A stretch of DNA of 64,000 bases from JAABPW01 sp037132275 (GTDB taxonomy: Bacteria > Verrucomicrobiota > Kiritimatiellia > CAIKKV01 > CAITUY01), in the NCBI GenBank assembly GCA_037132275.1, contig JBAXPK010000008.1:1-64000 (forward strand), written 5' to 3'. Under the pieces are notes generated by a model, which made no database searches, was not told where the DNA came from, and saw only the letters and a list, made by a program, of their open reading frames with translations. The position numbers and the translations under genes are program-made. Below, in pieces: positions 35,007-43,843 of the stretch; the stretch's first letter is position 1; every line of letters starts with the position of its first letter.

Positions 35007-36680
35007 ATGATGATCATGAAGTTCAACAAGATGATCCACAACAAGGTTGTGTGGTGGATTTTCGGCAGTATTGTCATTATCACCTTCGTTGGCTGGTTCA
35101 GTCCACGGGGCGGATGCGACACGGCACAGCCCGTCAATAATGTCGGCACCATTGACGGAAAGCCCGTATCGGATGCCGAGTTGCGCCAGGCCCGCTTTAA
35201 CACTTACCTCAACCTCTGTATCATGCTTGGCCGGGTGGTGACTATCACTCCCAAGGTGGACAAAGAGTTGCGAGACATGTCTTGGAAGCGGATTGCCGCC
35301 CTCCGCGCCGCCCGCGAACTAAACCTGACCGCTACCCCGGATGAAGTCCTGGCCTCCATCACCCGCGATCCTCAGTTCCAAACCGAAGGTCAGTTTAGCC
35401 CGCAGCATTACCAGCAGTTCATACAAAATGGACTGAGCAAGCTGAACGCCACAGCCGCCCAGTATGAACATCAACTCGCCGAGAACATCATCCTGCAGAA
35501 GCTTCACGGCCTCACGGCCTCCGCCGTCTGGCTGGCGCCCGAGGAAGTCAGCCGCATGGCCGCCCGTTATGCGGATTCTTTCAAGGTGGACTATGTAAGC
35601 CTTGGAACCAACCAGATTGCAGCCGGCGATGTCAAGGTGAGCGAGGCCGATCTCCAAACCTATTACGCCTCCCATACCAACGAGTTCGTCGTGCCAAAAA
35701 AAGTCAGTGTCCGCTATATCCAGATTCCAGCCTCCAATTATCTGACCAAAGCGACTGACACGGTGGATACCAACGCCATCGAAGAGTATTACCTCGCTCA
35801 TACCGATGATTACAGCGTCACCGACACCAACGGTGTCAAGACCGCCTCGCCGCTGGAGACGGTAACCGCCGTGATCTCCAACAAACTTCTTCACGAAGCC
35901 GCCATTCAGATGGCGCGTGATGCCATCAATAATCTGAGCGATGCCATGGTTCCGGATCGCGACGGCAATTCCCAGACATTCGAGACGGTCGTCAAAAACG
36001 CCAAACTTACCCTGCACAACACAGGGTTATTTGACTCCGAAAGCACTGTCCCCGGCGTGGATGCCGGATTGGCTTTTAATGAGGCGGCATTCCGTTTGCG
36101 CCCCACCGCTGATGAGTATTTCAGCACAGCCATTGCCGGAACGAATCACGCCTACCTGCTGGCGCTCACCACTAACACCGAGGCCTATATCCCCGAGTTT
36201 ACAGAGGTGAAAGATCAGGTTCGTCCCCTGGCGACCGCCAAAGCCATCCAGTCCGCAATGGAAGCTCGCGGCAGGGAACTTCATCAGTTCTTTCAAGCCG
36301 GCCTGAACAACAAGAAGACGTTCGCCGCGCTGGCACAGGAAAGAGCAATGACTGTTTCCACAACGGAATATTTTTCTGCCTCCGCCGCACCCGACGCCTT
36401 AAGTTCCTCCGAAATTCTCAGCGACATCACCCTGAGGAACCCCGGGGAACTCAGCGATGTCCTGCCTGGTACCAGTGGCATGATGATTGCCTATGTTGTC
36501 GACCGCAAACCTGCGGGACAGGATGAACTCTCAACCATTCAAAATCAGGTTGTCATGAACGTCATCCGCCGGCGCGCCAGGATCATTTTTAATGAATGGC
36601 AGAACTCACTGGTGGCCGGTGACCGCGTAAAGGACAGCTATAAAGCTGAAGCGACCACCGATACCACTGATGACGAATAA
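35007..36680 (+). CDS. Membrane-anchored PpiD/SurA-like periplasmic foldase
   Basis: A 557-residue protein. A single N-terminal TM (about 16-32, WWIFGSIVIITFVGWF) places the rest in the periplasm. Residues about 45-190 match the SurA/PpiD N-terminal chaperone region (IDGKPVSDAELRQARFNTYL), and the middle resembles a parvulin insert (VSVRYIQIPASNY, ETVTAVISNKLLHEAA). The active-site residues of parvulin are not obvious, so it may be a chaperone without isomerase activity. Such proteins help fold outer-membrane barrels. Two Met codons in tandem begin the frame. The 3' end overlaps the convergent radical SAM gene by 43 nt. Confidence 0.8.
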   Translation: MMIMKFNKMIHNKVVWWIFGSIVIITFVGWFSPRGGCDTAQPVNNVGTIDGKPVSDAELRQARFNTYLNLCIMLGRVVTITPKVDKELRDMSWKRIAALRAARELNLTATPDEVLASITRDPQFQTEGQFSPQHYQQFIQNGLSKLNATAAQYEHQLAENIILQKLHGLTASAVWLAPEEVSRMAARYADSFKVDYVSLGTNQIAAGDVKVSEADLQTYYASHTNEFVVPKKVSVRYIQIPASNYLTKATDTVDTNAIEEYYLAHTDDYSVTDTNGVKTASPLETVTAVISNKLLHEAAIQMARDAINNLSDAMVPDRDGNSQTFETVVKNAKLTLHNTGLFDSESTVPGVDAGLAFNEAAFRLRPTADEYFSTAIAGTNHAYLLALTTNTEAYIPEFTEVKDQVRPLATAKAIQSAMEARGRELHQFFQAGLNNKKTFAALAQERAMTVSTTEYFSASAAPDALSSSEILSDITLRNPGELSDVLPGTSGMMIAYVVDRKPAGQDELSTIQNQVVMNVIRRRARIIFNEWQNSLVAGDRVKDSYKAEATTDTTDDE

Positions 36681-37678
36681 TCAATGATGTCGGCTTTCCG
36701 TCCGCACCTTGAACAGGCTCCATCCCGAAGATCGGAATATTTCGACTGGAATCCCCAGCGCTCAATCAAAACCGCGCCGCAGGACGGACAGCAGGTATTC
36801 TGCCCGTGACTGTCCGCCACATTCCCCGTGTAAACATACGACAGTTTGAGCCGGCAAATTTCCCTTGCCCGCAGAAGGGTGGGCAAAGGCGTGGCGGGGG
36901 CTTCCTGTTTGTAATCCTGGTGATAGGCGCTCAAGTGCAGTGGTGTCAGGGGCCCCAGTTCGTCATGAATCCAACCGGCAAGACGCTCAAATCCAGCCTC
37001 GGTATCATTTAGCCCGGGAATGATCAGATTCGTGATTTCCAAATGACAACCCACCTTCACCGCCTGTTTACAAAACCTTAAGACAGGTGAAAGAGTTCCT
37101 TTGCAGGTCGAGCGGTAAAACGAATCTTCCATGCTTTTGATGTCCACGTTCAACGCATCTGTAAGCGGCAATAACTCAGCTGCCGGCGCCTCCTCAACAT
37201 ACCCGTTGGTCACCAGCACATTCTTGCCGCCAGCCTCACGCACAAGTCGACTGGTATCCCGAACAAATTCGAATCCCACCAGTGGTTCATTGTAGGTATA
37301 GGCCACCAGATTGCAGTCTTCCCGTCGCATATTAAGCGGAACCCGATCAGGCCTCAAAGGCGGCTGCGAATTGTGAAAAGCCTGTGAAATCGACCAGTTT
37401 TGGCAGAATGTGCAGCCGAAATTGCACCCCCATCCCCCCAGGCTGTAAATGGGTACTCCAGGACAAAAATGATAGAGAGGCTTCTTTTCAATGGGATCCA
37501 CATGGGCGGACGACACCAAACCATACCCCAACGCCAGCAATTGCCCCTCCAAAACCGCCCGAACCTTACATCGCCCCTTCTGTCCCTCCCGCAATCGACA
37601 ATGATGAGGGCAAAGGTCACAGCGTACAAAGCCACCCTCTTCTGCGTGCCAGTACTCTGCGATTTTAAGCGTGTTCAT
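36638..37678 (-). CDS. AmrS-type radical SAM protein (AmmeMemoRadiSam system)
   Basis: A 346-residue radical SAM enzyme related to pyruvate formate-lyase activating enzymes. The cluster motif is CNFGCTFC (CxxxCxxC) after GGWGCNF. N-terminal cysteines (RCDLCPHHCRL) and a C-terminal zinc-ribbon-like CCPSCG and CSRCG are typical of the AmrS family. AmrS is normally encoded near AMMECR1 and Memo genes, which are not seen in this window. The substrate of the family is unknown. The start is an ATG without a strong ribosome site. It converges with, and overlaps, the foldase gene; its start is divergent from deoC. Confidence 0.88.
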   Translation of the reverse strand: MNTLKIAEYWHAEEGGFVRCDLCPHHCRLREGQKGRCKVRAVLEGQLLALGYGLVSSAHVDPIEKKPLYHFCPGVPIYSLGGWGCNFGCTFCQNWSISQAFHNSQPPLRPDRVPLNMRREDCNLVAYTYNEPLVGFEFVRDTSRLVREAGGKNVLVTNGYVEEAPAAELLPLTDALNVDIKSMEDSFYRSTCKGTLSPVLRFCKQAVKVGCHLEITNLIIPGLNDTEAGFERLAGWIHDELGPLTPLHLSAYHQDYKQEAPATPLPTLLRAREICRLKLSYVYTGNVADSHGQNTCCPSCGAVLIERWGFQSKYSDLRDGACSRCGRKADIIDYSSSVVSVVASAL

Positions 37679-37714
37679 ATTGCACTCTTCCCGATATTAC
37701 GATACCAAAGAGAG

Positions 37715-38416
37715 ATGAAAGAAACAACCCCGATGAGCCTGACCCTGACAACGCTGGATGAAAACAGGCGCCACATTGCGGCTATGATCGATCATACGCT
37801 CCTGAAACCGGAAGCCACCACCCGTGACATTGAACGGCTCTGCCAGGAAGCCTTGACCTATGGTTTTGCCGCTGTGTGCGTGACTCCCGCACTGCTCCCA
37901 ATCGCCGTACTCAACCTGAAAGGGTCACTGGTGCTCCCCTGCACCGTCGTCGGGTTTCCGCTCGGTGCATCGACCACCGAGAGTAAGGCGTTTGAAGCCG
38001 AACAGGCCGCCACAACCGGCGCCAGGGAGGTGGATATGGTGCTAGCCATAGGGGCCATCAAAGAAAATAAATATGCTAAGGCGCTTGCCGATATCCGCGC
38101 CGTGGTTCACGCCGCCGGGTCGGAGTGTGGGGTAAAGGTTATCCTTGAGACCTGCCTTCTGACCCATGACGAGCAAGTAACGGCATGCAAACTGGCCGAG
38201 GAAGCCGGAGCGCGCTTCGTTAAAACTTCAACCGGGTTCAGCACCGGTGGCGCCACGGTTCAGGATGTCGCCCTGATGCGGGCGACCGTCGGCGCCCTCA
38301 CTGGAGTCAAGGCCAGTGGCGGGATCCGGACCCTGGCGGATGCGGAAGCCATGATCAAGGCCGGGGCCACGCGACTTGGCACCAGCGCCGGAATTTCCAT
38401 CATTACAGCACCATGA
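37715..38416 (+). CDS. deoC: Deoxyribose-phosphate aldolase
   Basis: DeoC splits 2-deoxyribose-5-phosphate into acetaldehyde and glyceraldehyde-3-phosphate in nucleoside catabolism. The 233-residue TIM barrel has the Schiff-base lysine in FVKTSTGFSTGGAT, the second lysine in GVKASGGIRT and the Asp in REVDMVL. Two starts are possible; the one chosen (MKETTP) is preceded by AAAGAGAG, the next Met is six codons on. It overlaps deoB by 4 nt (ATGA), so the two are coupled. Confidence 0.95.
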   Translation: MKETTPMSLTLTTLDENRRHIAAMIDHTLLKPEATTRDIERLCQEALTYGFAAVCVTPALLPIAVLNLKGSLVLPCTVVGFPLGASTTESKAFEAEQAATTGAREVDMVLAIGAIKENKYAKALADIRAVVHAAGSECGVKVILETCLLTHDEQVTACKLAEEAGARFVKTSTGFSTGGATVQDVALMRATVGALTGVKASGGIRTLADAEAMIKAGATRLGTSAGISIITAP

Positions 38417-39588
38417 AAGCGTTCCTCATCGTCCTTGATTCAGTGGGAATTGGCGCAGCACCGGATGCTGATGCCTATGGCGATGTCGGCGCCAACACAC
38501 TGGCGCATATCGGACAGGCGGTCGGGGGATTACGACTGCCCACGCTTCAAGCGTTGGGCCTCGGAAATATTTTTCCGCTCCTACCGGGTGGCCTTGCCAT
38601 ACCTGGGGTTGTAGCCGTAACGCCTGCCATCGGCGGTTTTGGCGCCATGCGGGAGCGCTCCCAAGGCAAGGATACCACCACGGGACATTGGGAAATGGCC
38701 GGACTCCTGATGAAAAAAGGATTCCATCTGTTTCCGCATGATTCTCCCTCCTTTCCCGATGCCATGATCCGCGAATTTGAACGGCGCACCGGCCGGAAAA
38801 CCATCGGCAACAAGGCGGCCAGCGGAACCGCCATTATTGACGAACTTGGGGCTCAACAAATCCGGGACGGTGCCTGGATCATATACACCAGCGGCGACTC
38901 CGTCTTCCAGATCGCCGCGCATGAGGCCATCATTCCCCTTCATGAACTCTACGAAGGGTGCCGGATTGCCCGGGAGTTATGCGATCCCTACATTGTGGGC
39001 CGGGTGATCGCCCGTCCCTATGTCGGGAAGCCGGGCGCCTTCAAACGTACCGAAAACCGCCGCGACTTTTCCTATCCCCTTCCCGAGCCCACTATTCTTA
39101 ACCGGCTGTCCAAACACGGGATCAAGGTCATCACCGTGGGGAAACTGGACGATATTTTCCCTGGCGCCGGGATCACCGAAGCGATGCATGTGGAGAACAA
39201 TCCTGATGCCGAAAGAGACGTCTTGGCGCTGGCAGACCGGCCTGAATCCTTTTTTTGTTTTGCCAACCTGATTGATTTCGACATGCTTTACGGGCACCGG
39301 CGTGATCCCGCTGGTTATGCGGCCGCCCTGGAACGCGCCGACGCATTCCTCGCCGCCCTGCTCCCGAAATTGACAGCCACCGACCTACTGATAGTTACCG
39401 CCGACCATGGAAATGACCCGACATTCAAGGGAACCGACCATACCCGCGAATTTGTCCCACTCCTTACCCATGGCATCGGACAACAGAATAAATCACTCGG
39501 TATCCGGAATGGATTTTATGATGTGGCACAGACTCTCGCCAACTTATTTGAGATTCCACCCATGCTGCGCGGCGTCAGTTTTCTTTGA
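38413..39588 (+). CDS. deoB: Phosphopentomutase
   Basis: DeoB interconverts (deoxy)ribose-1-phosphate and -5-phosphate, supplying the deoC substrate. The 391-residue protein belongs to the alkaline-phosphatase superfamily. Metal and phosphate sites are visible in IVLDSVGIGAAPDAD, the phospho-Thr region GKDTTTGHWEMAG, and the C-terminal TADHGNDPTFKGTDHTRE. Length matches the family. A nucleoside phosphorylase would be the expected partner and is not in the window. Confidence 0.95.
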   Translation: MKAFLIVLDSVGIGAAPDADAYGDVGANTLAHIGQAVGGLRLPTLQALGLGNIFPLLPGGLAIPGVVAVTPAIGGFGAMRERSQGKDTTTGHWEMAGLLMKKGFHLFPHDSPSFPDAMIREFERRTGRKTIGNKAASGTAIIDELGAQQIRDGAWIIYTSGDSVFQIAAHEAIIPLHELYEGCRIARELCDPYIVGRVIARPYVGKPGAFKRTENRRDFSYPLPEPTILNRLSKHGIKVITVGKLDDIFPGAGITEAMHVENNPDAERDVLALADRPESFFCFANLIDFDMLYGHRRDPAGYAAALERADAFLAALLPKLTATDLLIVTADHGNDPTFKGTDHTREFVPLLTHGIGQQNKSLGIRNGFYDVAQTLANLFEIPPMLRGVSFL

Positions 39589-39619
39589 TCCAAAATGATC
39601 CTCATGATAGGTTGAACAC

Positions 39620-40315
39620 ATGGCTGACATCATCCTTTCCTGTCCCCAGTGTGGAAACGCCGTTACGGTCTCTGAATTTGTTTCCGCCGAGTCAATTACC
39701 TGCTTGAAATGCAAGGCGCAGATCCAGATTCCCGCTCGGCAACCGACTGACCCCGCTGCTACACCGAAATTAAGGCTGGCAGTCTCAAAACCGCCGGACC
39801 CGCCGTCTGTAGCCTCCCCTGCCCAGCCGGGAAAATCCCGGAAGGCAAAAACCATGGCAGAGAGTGACGTGCGAAAATATCTCCCTAAAGGAGGAAAACG
39901 ACGCGCCCGCGCCCGCACGGTCAGCACCTTTGAGATAAAAGTGTTGCCGTGGCTGTTTTTCTTCCTGCTACTGGTTATTCTTGGTTGGTTACGATTCATT
40001 CCCAGCGTACTCGGGCCCGACTCTCACGCTACGTTAATCCAAGGCGGTGTCTGGGCCATCCTGCTACTGCATTTCGGGGTAACCTTCCTGGCGTTTGGGG
40101 ATGATACTTTCTCAGGCATTCTCTGTATGATCATCCCTGGATATTCCCTTTATTTCCTATTTGTTCAGTCCGACAAAATGCTACTGCGGGGGCTTGTGGC
40201 CGCCTTGCTGATTGTTTTCGGATGGGACTTTACCATCGCCGCAGAAAACGTTTGGGGCGAGCTGTACACTGCTGTGTCCCACTGGATCGCGACCACCGAA
40301 ACCATCAAGAAATAA
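39620..40315 (+). CDS. Zinc-ribbon membrane protein of unknown function
   Basis: A 231-residue protein. The N-terminus is a short zinc ribbon (CPQCG and CLKCK, about residues 8-35), followed by a basic, Pro-rich linker (LPKGGKRRARAR). Residues about 110-130 and 140-220 contain four hydrophobic helices (WLFFFLLLVILGWL, WAILLLHFGVTFLAF, ILCMIIPGYSLYFLFV, AALLIVFGWDF). The Cys ribbon is likely cytoplasmic. The fold is common in planctomycete and verrucomicrobial genomes, with no assigned role. It follows deoB after about 30 nt but a shared function is not evident. Confidence 0.65.
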   Translation: MADIILSCPQCGNAVTVSEFVSAESITCLKCKAQIQIPARQPTDPAATPKLRLAVSKPPDPPSVASPAQPGKSRKAKTMAESDVRKYLPKGGKRRARARTVSTFEIKVLPWLFFFLLLVILGWLRFIPSVLGPDSHATLIQGGVWAILLLHFGVTFLAFGDDTFSGILCMIIPGYSLYFLFVQSDKMLLRGLVAALLIVFGWDFTIAAENVWGELYTAVSHWIATTETIKK

Positions 40316-40330
40316 CTCTGCCTGGCGCCG

Positions 40331-40705
40331 TCAAACTCGCATCCGTAATCGGGTAACCCGCTTCCGGTAGGTTCCCATCACAGTATCCACAAGGCCTGCT
40401 AGATAGATTAATATCCAGACCAGAAGGGGCATTAGCATCGCGCCGGCATGCGGCGGCTCAGCGGGAACATTGGCTGGATCAAAGGCGAGGCCATAGTAGG
40501 CCTTTAAAATGACAATCACCTTAAGCAAAAACCACCCTAACACCCCGGTGGAACTAACCACGAACAGGATGCCCGCCACCCAACGCCGCTGCATTAACTG
40601 CCCGGTCCCGGGATAGACCGCTGCCGATAGAAGCATCGGAGAGAATCCGCCTGTTTTCGGGATGGGGGCATTCAGTGGCGGCGGATGGACGTCATCAGCG
40701 CTCAT
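40331..40705 (-). CDS. Small membrane protein, hypothetical
   Basis: A 124-residue protein with two or three hydrophobic segments (MLLSAAVYPGTGQLMQ, ILFVVSSTGVLGWFLLKVIVI, MLMPLLVWILIYLAGLV). The PGTGQLMQRRW motif resembles the PG.GQ.Y.G loop of small TM2/DUF5683-like proteins, whose function is unknown. The ATG overlaps the alr stop, so it is translationally coupled to alanine racemase. Only a 15-nt gap separates its end from the convergent zinc-ribbon gene. Confidence 0.65.
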   Translation of the reverse strand: MSADDVHPPPLNAPIPKTGGFSPMLLSAAVYPGTGQLMQRRWVAGILFVVSSTGVLGWFLLKVIVILKAYYGLAFDPANVPAEPPHAGAMLMPLLVWILIYLAGLVDTVMGTYRKRVTRLRMRV

Positions 40706-41805
40706 CGGGTATCGCTCCGGATATTGGTCAGAATTTCATAGGGAATGGTCTGGCACCAGCGGGCGAGGTCGTCGGCCCAGAGGGCCTCGTCCCCTTGTAC
40801 GCCAATCAACACCACTTCATCGCCAGCCCTGATCCCGCTCTGAAGCCCCACGTCGATTGTAGTAAAGTTCATCGTCACTCTCCCGACGACCTTGGCGCGT
40901 CGTCCGCCAACCAGAACATGCCCCTTGTTGCTCATTAGGCGCGAAAGTCCATCGGAATAGCCGACATCGATGGTCGCCAGACAGGTCGGCGATGACGTGA
41001 CATGCGTGCTGAGATATCCCACGGGAAACCCCGCCGGGACCTGTTTGACTTGAAGGACGCGGGTCTTCCATTGCAGCAACGGGCGCGTCAGAACCCGCGC
41101 TCCGCTCTTTCGGCCGCCATATCCATACGCCAGAATACCGAGCCGTACGCCATCCATATCCAATTCGGGCCGCGATGAAAACGCAGCACTGTTGGCTAAA
41201 TGGGTGAACAAACGGGGCAGTCCATATCCCTGACAGCCGGCCAGTACTTTCCGGAAACGATCCGTCTGAATTCCTGCAAATACATCGGCGGGCCGCCCTG
41301 CCGAAGCAAAGTGCATACAGATTCCACGAATATCCAACCCACCGGCACGGCACACAATGGCCAGTTTTTCCGCCGCCGTTTCCCAGGCCCAGCCAAGACG
41401 GCCCATTCCGGTATCGATCTTTATATGGCAAGGGAGCGTCATGCCCTTCTTCCGAGCTGCTTCGGACAGCTCCAGTGCCTGATCCTCGCTGACAAGGACA
41501 GGTAGGATACGGTGATGGGCAATATCCGGGATATCAGCCGGCCATACGCCGCCCAACAGAAGAACATGGGCATCAGGCACTGCGGCGCGAACGTTCAACG
41601 CCTCATCCAGCGTCGCCACCAGAAACCAACGGACTCCGCACTCGAACGCCTTCACCGCAACTGCAGTTAGCCCGTGCCCGTAGGCATTTGCCTTAACCAC
41701 AAGAATGACATGCGATGTCGGGCTCAACGCCGATTTCATCATCGCCAAATTCTGGCACAGAACATCCAGATCCAGCTCCACCCAGGTATTTCTACGCCGA
41801 CTCAC
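40702..41805 (-). CDS. alr: Alanine racemase
   Basis: A PLP enzyme that makes D-alanine for peptidoglycan. Of 367 residues, the N-terminal barrel has the PLP-lysine in LVVKANAYGHGL. The second catalytic residue lies in the C-terminal domain in DVGYSDGLSR. The later conserved block reads GRVTMNFTTIDVG; the usual Met-Asp pair is Met-Asn here, a change I have often seen in PVC-type sequences but cannot check. The start codon is GTG with TGAGG upstream. It is followed, with 4-nt overlap, by a small membrane protein. Confidence 0.93.
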   Translation of the reverse strand: MSRRRNTWVELDLDVLCQNLAMMKSALSPTSHVILVVKANAYGHGLTAVAVKAFECGVRWFLVATLDEALNVRAAVPDAHVLLLGGVWPADIPDIAHHRILPVLVSEDQALELSEAARKKGMTLPCHIKIDTGMGRLGWAWETAAEKLAIVCRAGGLDIRGICMHFASAGRPADVFAGIQTDRFRKVLAGCQGYGLPRLFTHLANSAAFSSRPELDMDGVRLGILAYGYGGRKSGARVLTRPLLQWKTRVLQVKQVPAGFPVGYLSTHVTSSPTCLATIDVGYSDGLSRLMSNKGHVLVGGRRAKVVGRVTMNFTTIDVGLQSGIRAGDEVVLIGVQGDEALWADDLARWCQTIPYEILTNIRSDTR

Positions 41806-41845
41806 TTTTATGCCTCACAGTTTCCGATCGTACTCTGAATCATTT

Positions 41846-42268
41846 TTACGCCTGCATCGGACCACCCAGCGGCATAGGCGGCTGGGCCACCCGGTTTACA
41901 CGCAAGGGATACCGCAGCTTGAGGTCGCCATCGATCAGGATTTCTATCCAGTAAACGCCCTCTTTCTCGAATTTGAGATTCATAAAAAACTCCACATTCG
42001 TCACCGTGGATTCGGTATCCTGCAACTGTACCGGCACCTCCTGCCCCTCGGCAACGACCACTCCATTATCCGGCCCGACAATCCGGGTCTTCTCCTTGAA
42101 TAGCCCCTGCCCGCTGCACCACCGGTTCACAATACACACGCGGTGGAAGACCGCCGGAAACTGGGACAGTCCAATGACATCGAATAGTCCGATCAGGATG
42201 AACTTACCCGTTCGCTCCTGACGCACATCATCACACAGCACACTCATCTGGAGATCAGGAATCATCAT
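41846..42268 (-). CDS. DUF6941-like small protein
   Basis: A 140-residue protein, probably a beta-sandwich. Visible features: an early CDDVRQERTGKFILIGLFD, a central Phe/Val-rich portion and a C-terminal EGVYWIEILIDGDLKLRYPLRV strand pair. This pattern resembles the DUF6941 family, whose function is unknown. Its ATG overlaps the stop of the acyltransferase gene (ATGATG), which suggests coupled translation. An upstream start ten codons earlier is less likely. Confidence 0.65.
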   Translation of the reverse strand: MMIPDLQMSVLCDDVRQERTGKFILIGLFDVIGLSQFPAVFHRVCIVNRWCSGQGLFKEKTRIVGPDNGVVVAEGQEVPVQLQDTESTVTNVEFFMNLKFEKEGVYWIEILIDGDLKLRYPLRVNRVAQPPMPLGGPMQA

Positions 42269-43101
42269 GGCGCCACCCCCTTGATTGTGCCGCCCCACTT
42301 CTTCAGGCAGGCGACAATATGTCTGATCACAGCGGCGTGCGCTGCCCGCCCGTTTTCGGAAACCGTCATCGGTGCCCCGAATTCAAAATAAATGGGGCGA
42401 TCGGGATACACATACCCTGCATCCTTAACCCATTTTCCATTGGCCATAAAATCGGTTTTCAACGCCAGGGGGATCACAGGGACGCCAGCCCTTAGCGCCA
42501 ATTTGACACCCAATGTATTGAACCCGTCGATATCGAATTCCGCGGATCGGGTGGCCTGAGGAAAAATCACCACACTCACCCCTTGGCGGATCAATTCAGT
42601 CCCCTCGGCAAGCACCCGCTTCAGATCATCACGCGGGTTTTCCCTTTTCACGGCGATATGTTTCACGGACCGCATGATCGGGCCAAATGCAAAATGCGTA
42701 CGGAGGCTTTCCTTCACCACAAAGGCGACTTCCTTGAAAGGCAAAATGAACCCTGGCAACACGATAGTCTCAAGTGAACTCATATGGTTTCCGATGATCA
42801 CCACCGGACCAGGGGTATTGGCCAGATACTCCAATCCCCTCACTTCCACCCGTCCTCCCGAGGACTCGGCCACATTCAGGGATTTCCATGAACGGGTTGC
42901 GTAGCCATCCAGATCAAAGATTCCTTTTCGGATCATTTTTCGGGCGACATGATACACGTAGAGAATTCTGCCATGGAAGCGTATGGCGCGGACCCACTCA
43001 AAAGGGCCCAGACGCCAAGCTGGATTCCGCGCTGGCGTCTCATAGTGCAGTTCGACCTTTATCTGGCGTTGAAATGCCCGTGATTCGTCGAAGTTATACA
43101 T
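42265..43101 (-). CDS. PlsC-like acyltransferase with altered active-site motifs
   Basis: A 278-residue membrane-associated protein of the 1-acylglycerol-phosphate acyltransferase (LPLAT) superfamily. Block 1 is NHMSSLE in place of NHxxxxD, and block 3 is FPQATRS in place of FPEGTRS. The remaining family pattern, including GVKLALRAGVPVIPLALKT, is intact. The Glu-for-Asp change keeps an acidic partner for the catalytic His. The substrate could be a phospholipid precursor or another acyl acceptor. The start overlaps the rsmE stop by 8 nt and the gene is followed by the DUF6941-like gene with overlap. Confidence 0.82.
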   Translation of the reverse strand: MYNFDESRAFQRQIKVELHYETPARNPAWRLGPFEWVRAIRFHGRILYVYHVARKMIRKGIFDLDGYATRSWKSLNVAESSGGRVEVRGLEYLANTPGPVVIIGNHMSSLETIVLPGFILPFKEVAFVVKESLRTHFAFGPIMRSVKHIAVKRENPRDDLKRVLAEGTELIRQGVSVVIFPQATRSAEFDIDGFNTLGVKLALRAGVPVIPLALKTDFMANGKWVKDAGYVYPDRPIYFEFGAPMTVSENGRAAHAAVIRHIVACLKKWGGTIKGVAP

Positions 43102-43843
43102 GATTGTCCATCAGTTCGTACGCCAGCACGCAAAGCCCGTAAATCGCCGCCGTTTCCACGCGTAACACACGGGCTCCATAACTCACGGAGATAGCCCCGG
43201 CCTGCTTCGCCAACTCAAACTCACGTGGTGAAAAATCCCCCTCGGGCCCGATCAACAAACCAACCGAGCCGAGACAACGCGTCCGAAGCTCATTCATGCA
43301 TACTTTCAGGGGAACAGCATCCCTCTCCAGTGAGCCGATCAGCAAACACTCAACAGACAGTTTCCGGCCTAATACTGAAGCAAGCGGTTCAACCCCTTGA
43401 ACCTGCGGGATCCAAGCGGTGCGACATTGCTTGGCGGCTTCCACGGCAATTCGCTGCCAGCGCAAGGTCCGGTGATCAGCGCGGTCATCTTCAAGTTTCA
43501 CGACGCCCCGGTCGGTCATCACCGGCTGGATTGCGCAGACCCCAATTTCGGTGGCTTTCTGAATAATCCAATCCATCTTCTGGGCCTTGGGAACCGCCTG
43601 AATCAAGGTGATGGATAAGCCCGCCCCGGTCTGCCGCTTCCGATCCACGATCCGGACTGTAACAAGGCCGGATCGCCGCTCCGCAAACACGGCAGCCGCC
43701 TCTCCTCCTTGGCCGTCACAAATAACCAATGGCGAGCCAACCTCCACTCGCAAGACGTCGGTCAGGTGGTGCGAATCATCGCGATTAAGCGTCACGGCGT
43801 CACACTGCCACTCAGCGGGACTAACAAAACAGCGCGGGATCAT
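43094..43843 (-). CDS. rsmE: 16S rRNA (uracil1498-N3)-methyltransferase
   Basis: RsmE methylates U1498 of 16S rRNA using SAM. The SPOUT fold is visible at the C-terminus: LLIGPEGDFSPREFELA and the knot segment LRVETAAIYGL. The N-terminal PUA-like part has HHLTDVLRVEVGSPLVICDG. At 249 residues it has the family length. The ATG overlaps the dnaJ stop (ATGA). A dnaJ-rsmE pair is a common bacterial arrangement. Confidence 0.94.
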   Translation of the reverse strand: MIPRCFVSPAEWQCDAVTLNRDDSHHLTDVLRVEVGSPLVICDGQGGEAAAVFAERRSGLVTVRIVDRKRQTGAGLSITLIQAVPKAQKMDWIIQKATEIGVCAIQPVMTDRGVVKLEDDRADHRTLRWQRIAVEAAKQCRTAWIPQVQGVEPLASVLGRKLSVECLLIGSLERDAVPLKVCMNELRTRCLGSVGLLIGPEGDFSPREFELAKQAGAISVSYGARVLRVETAAIYGLCVLAYELMDNHV

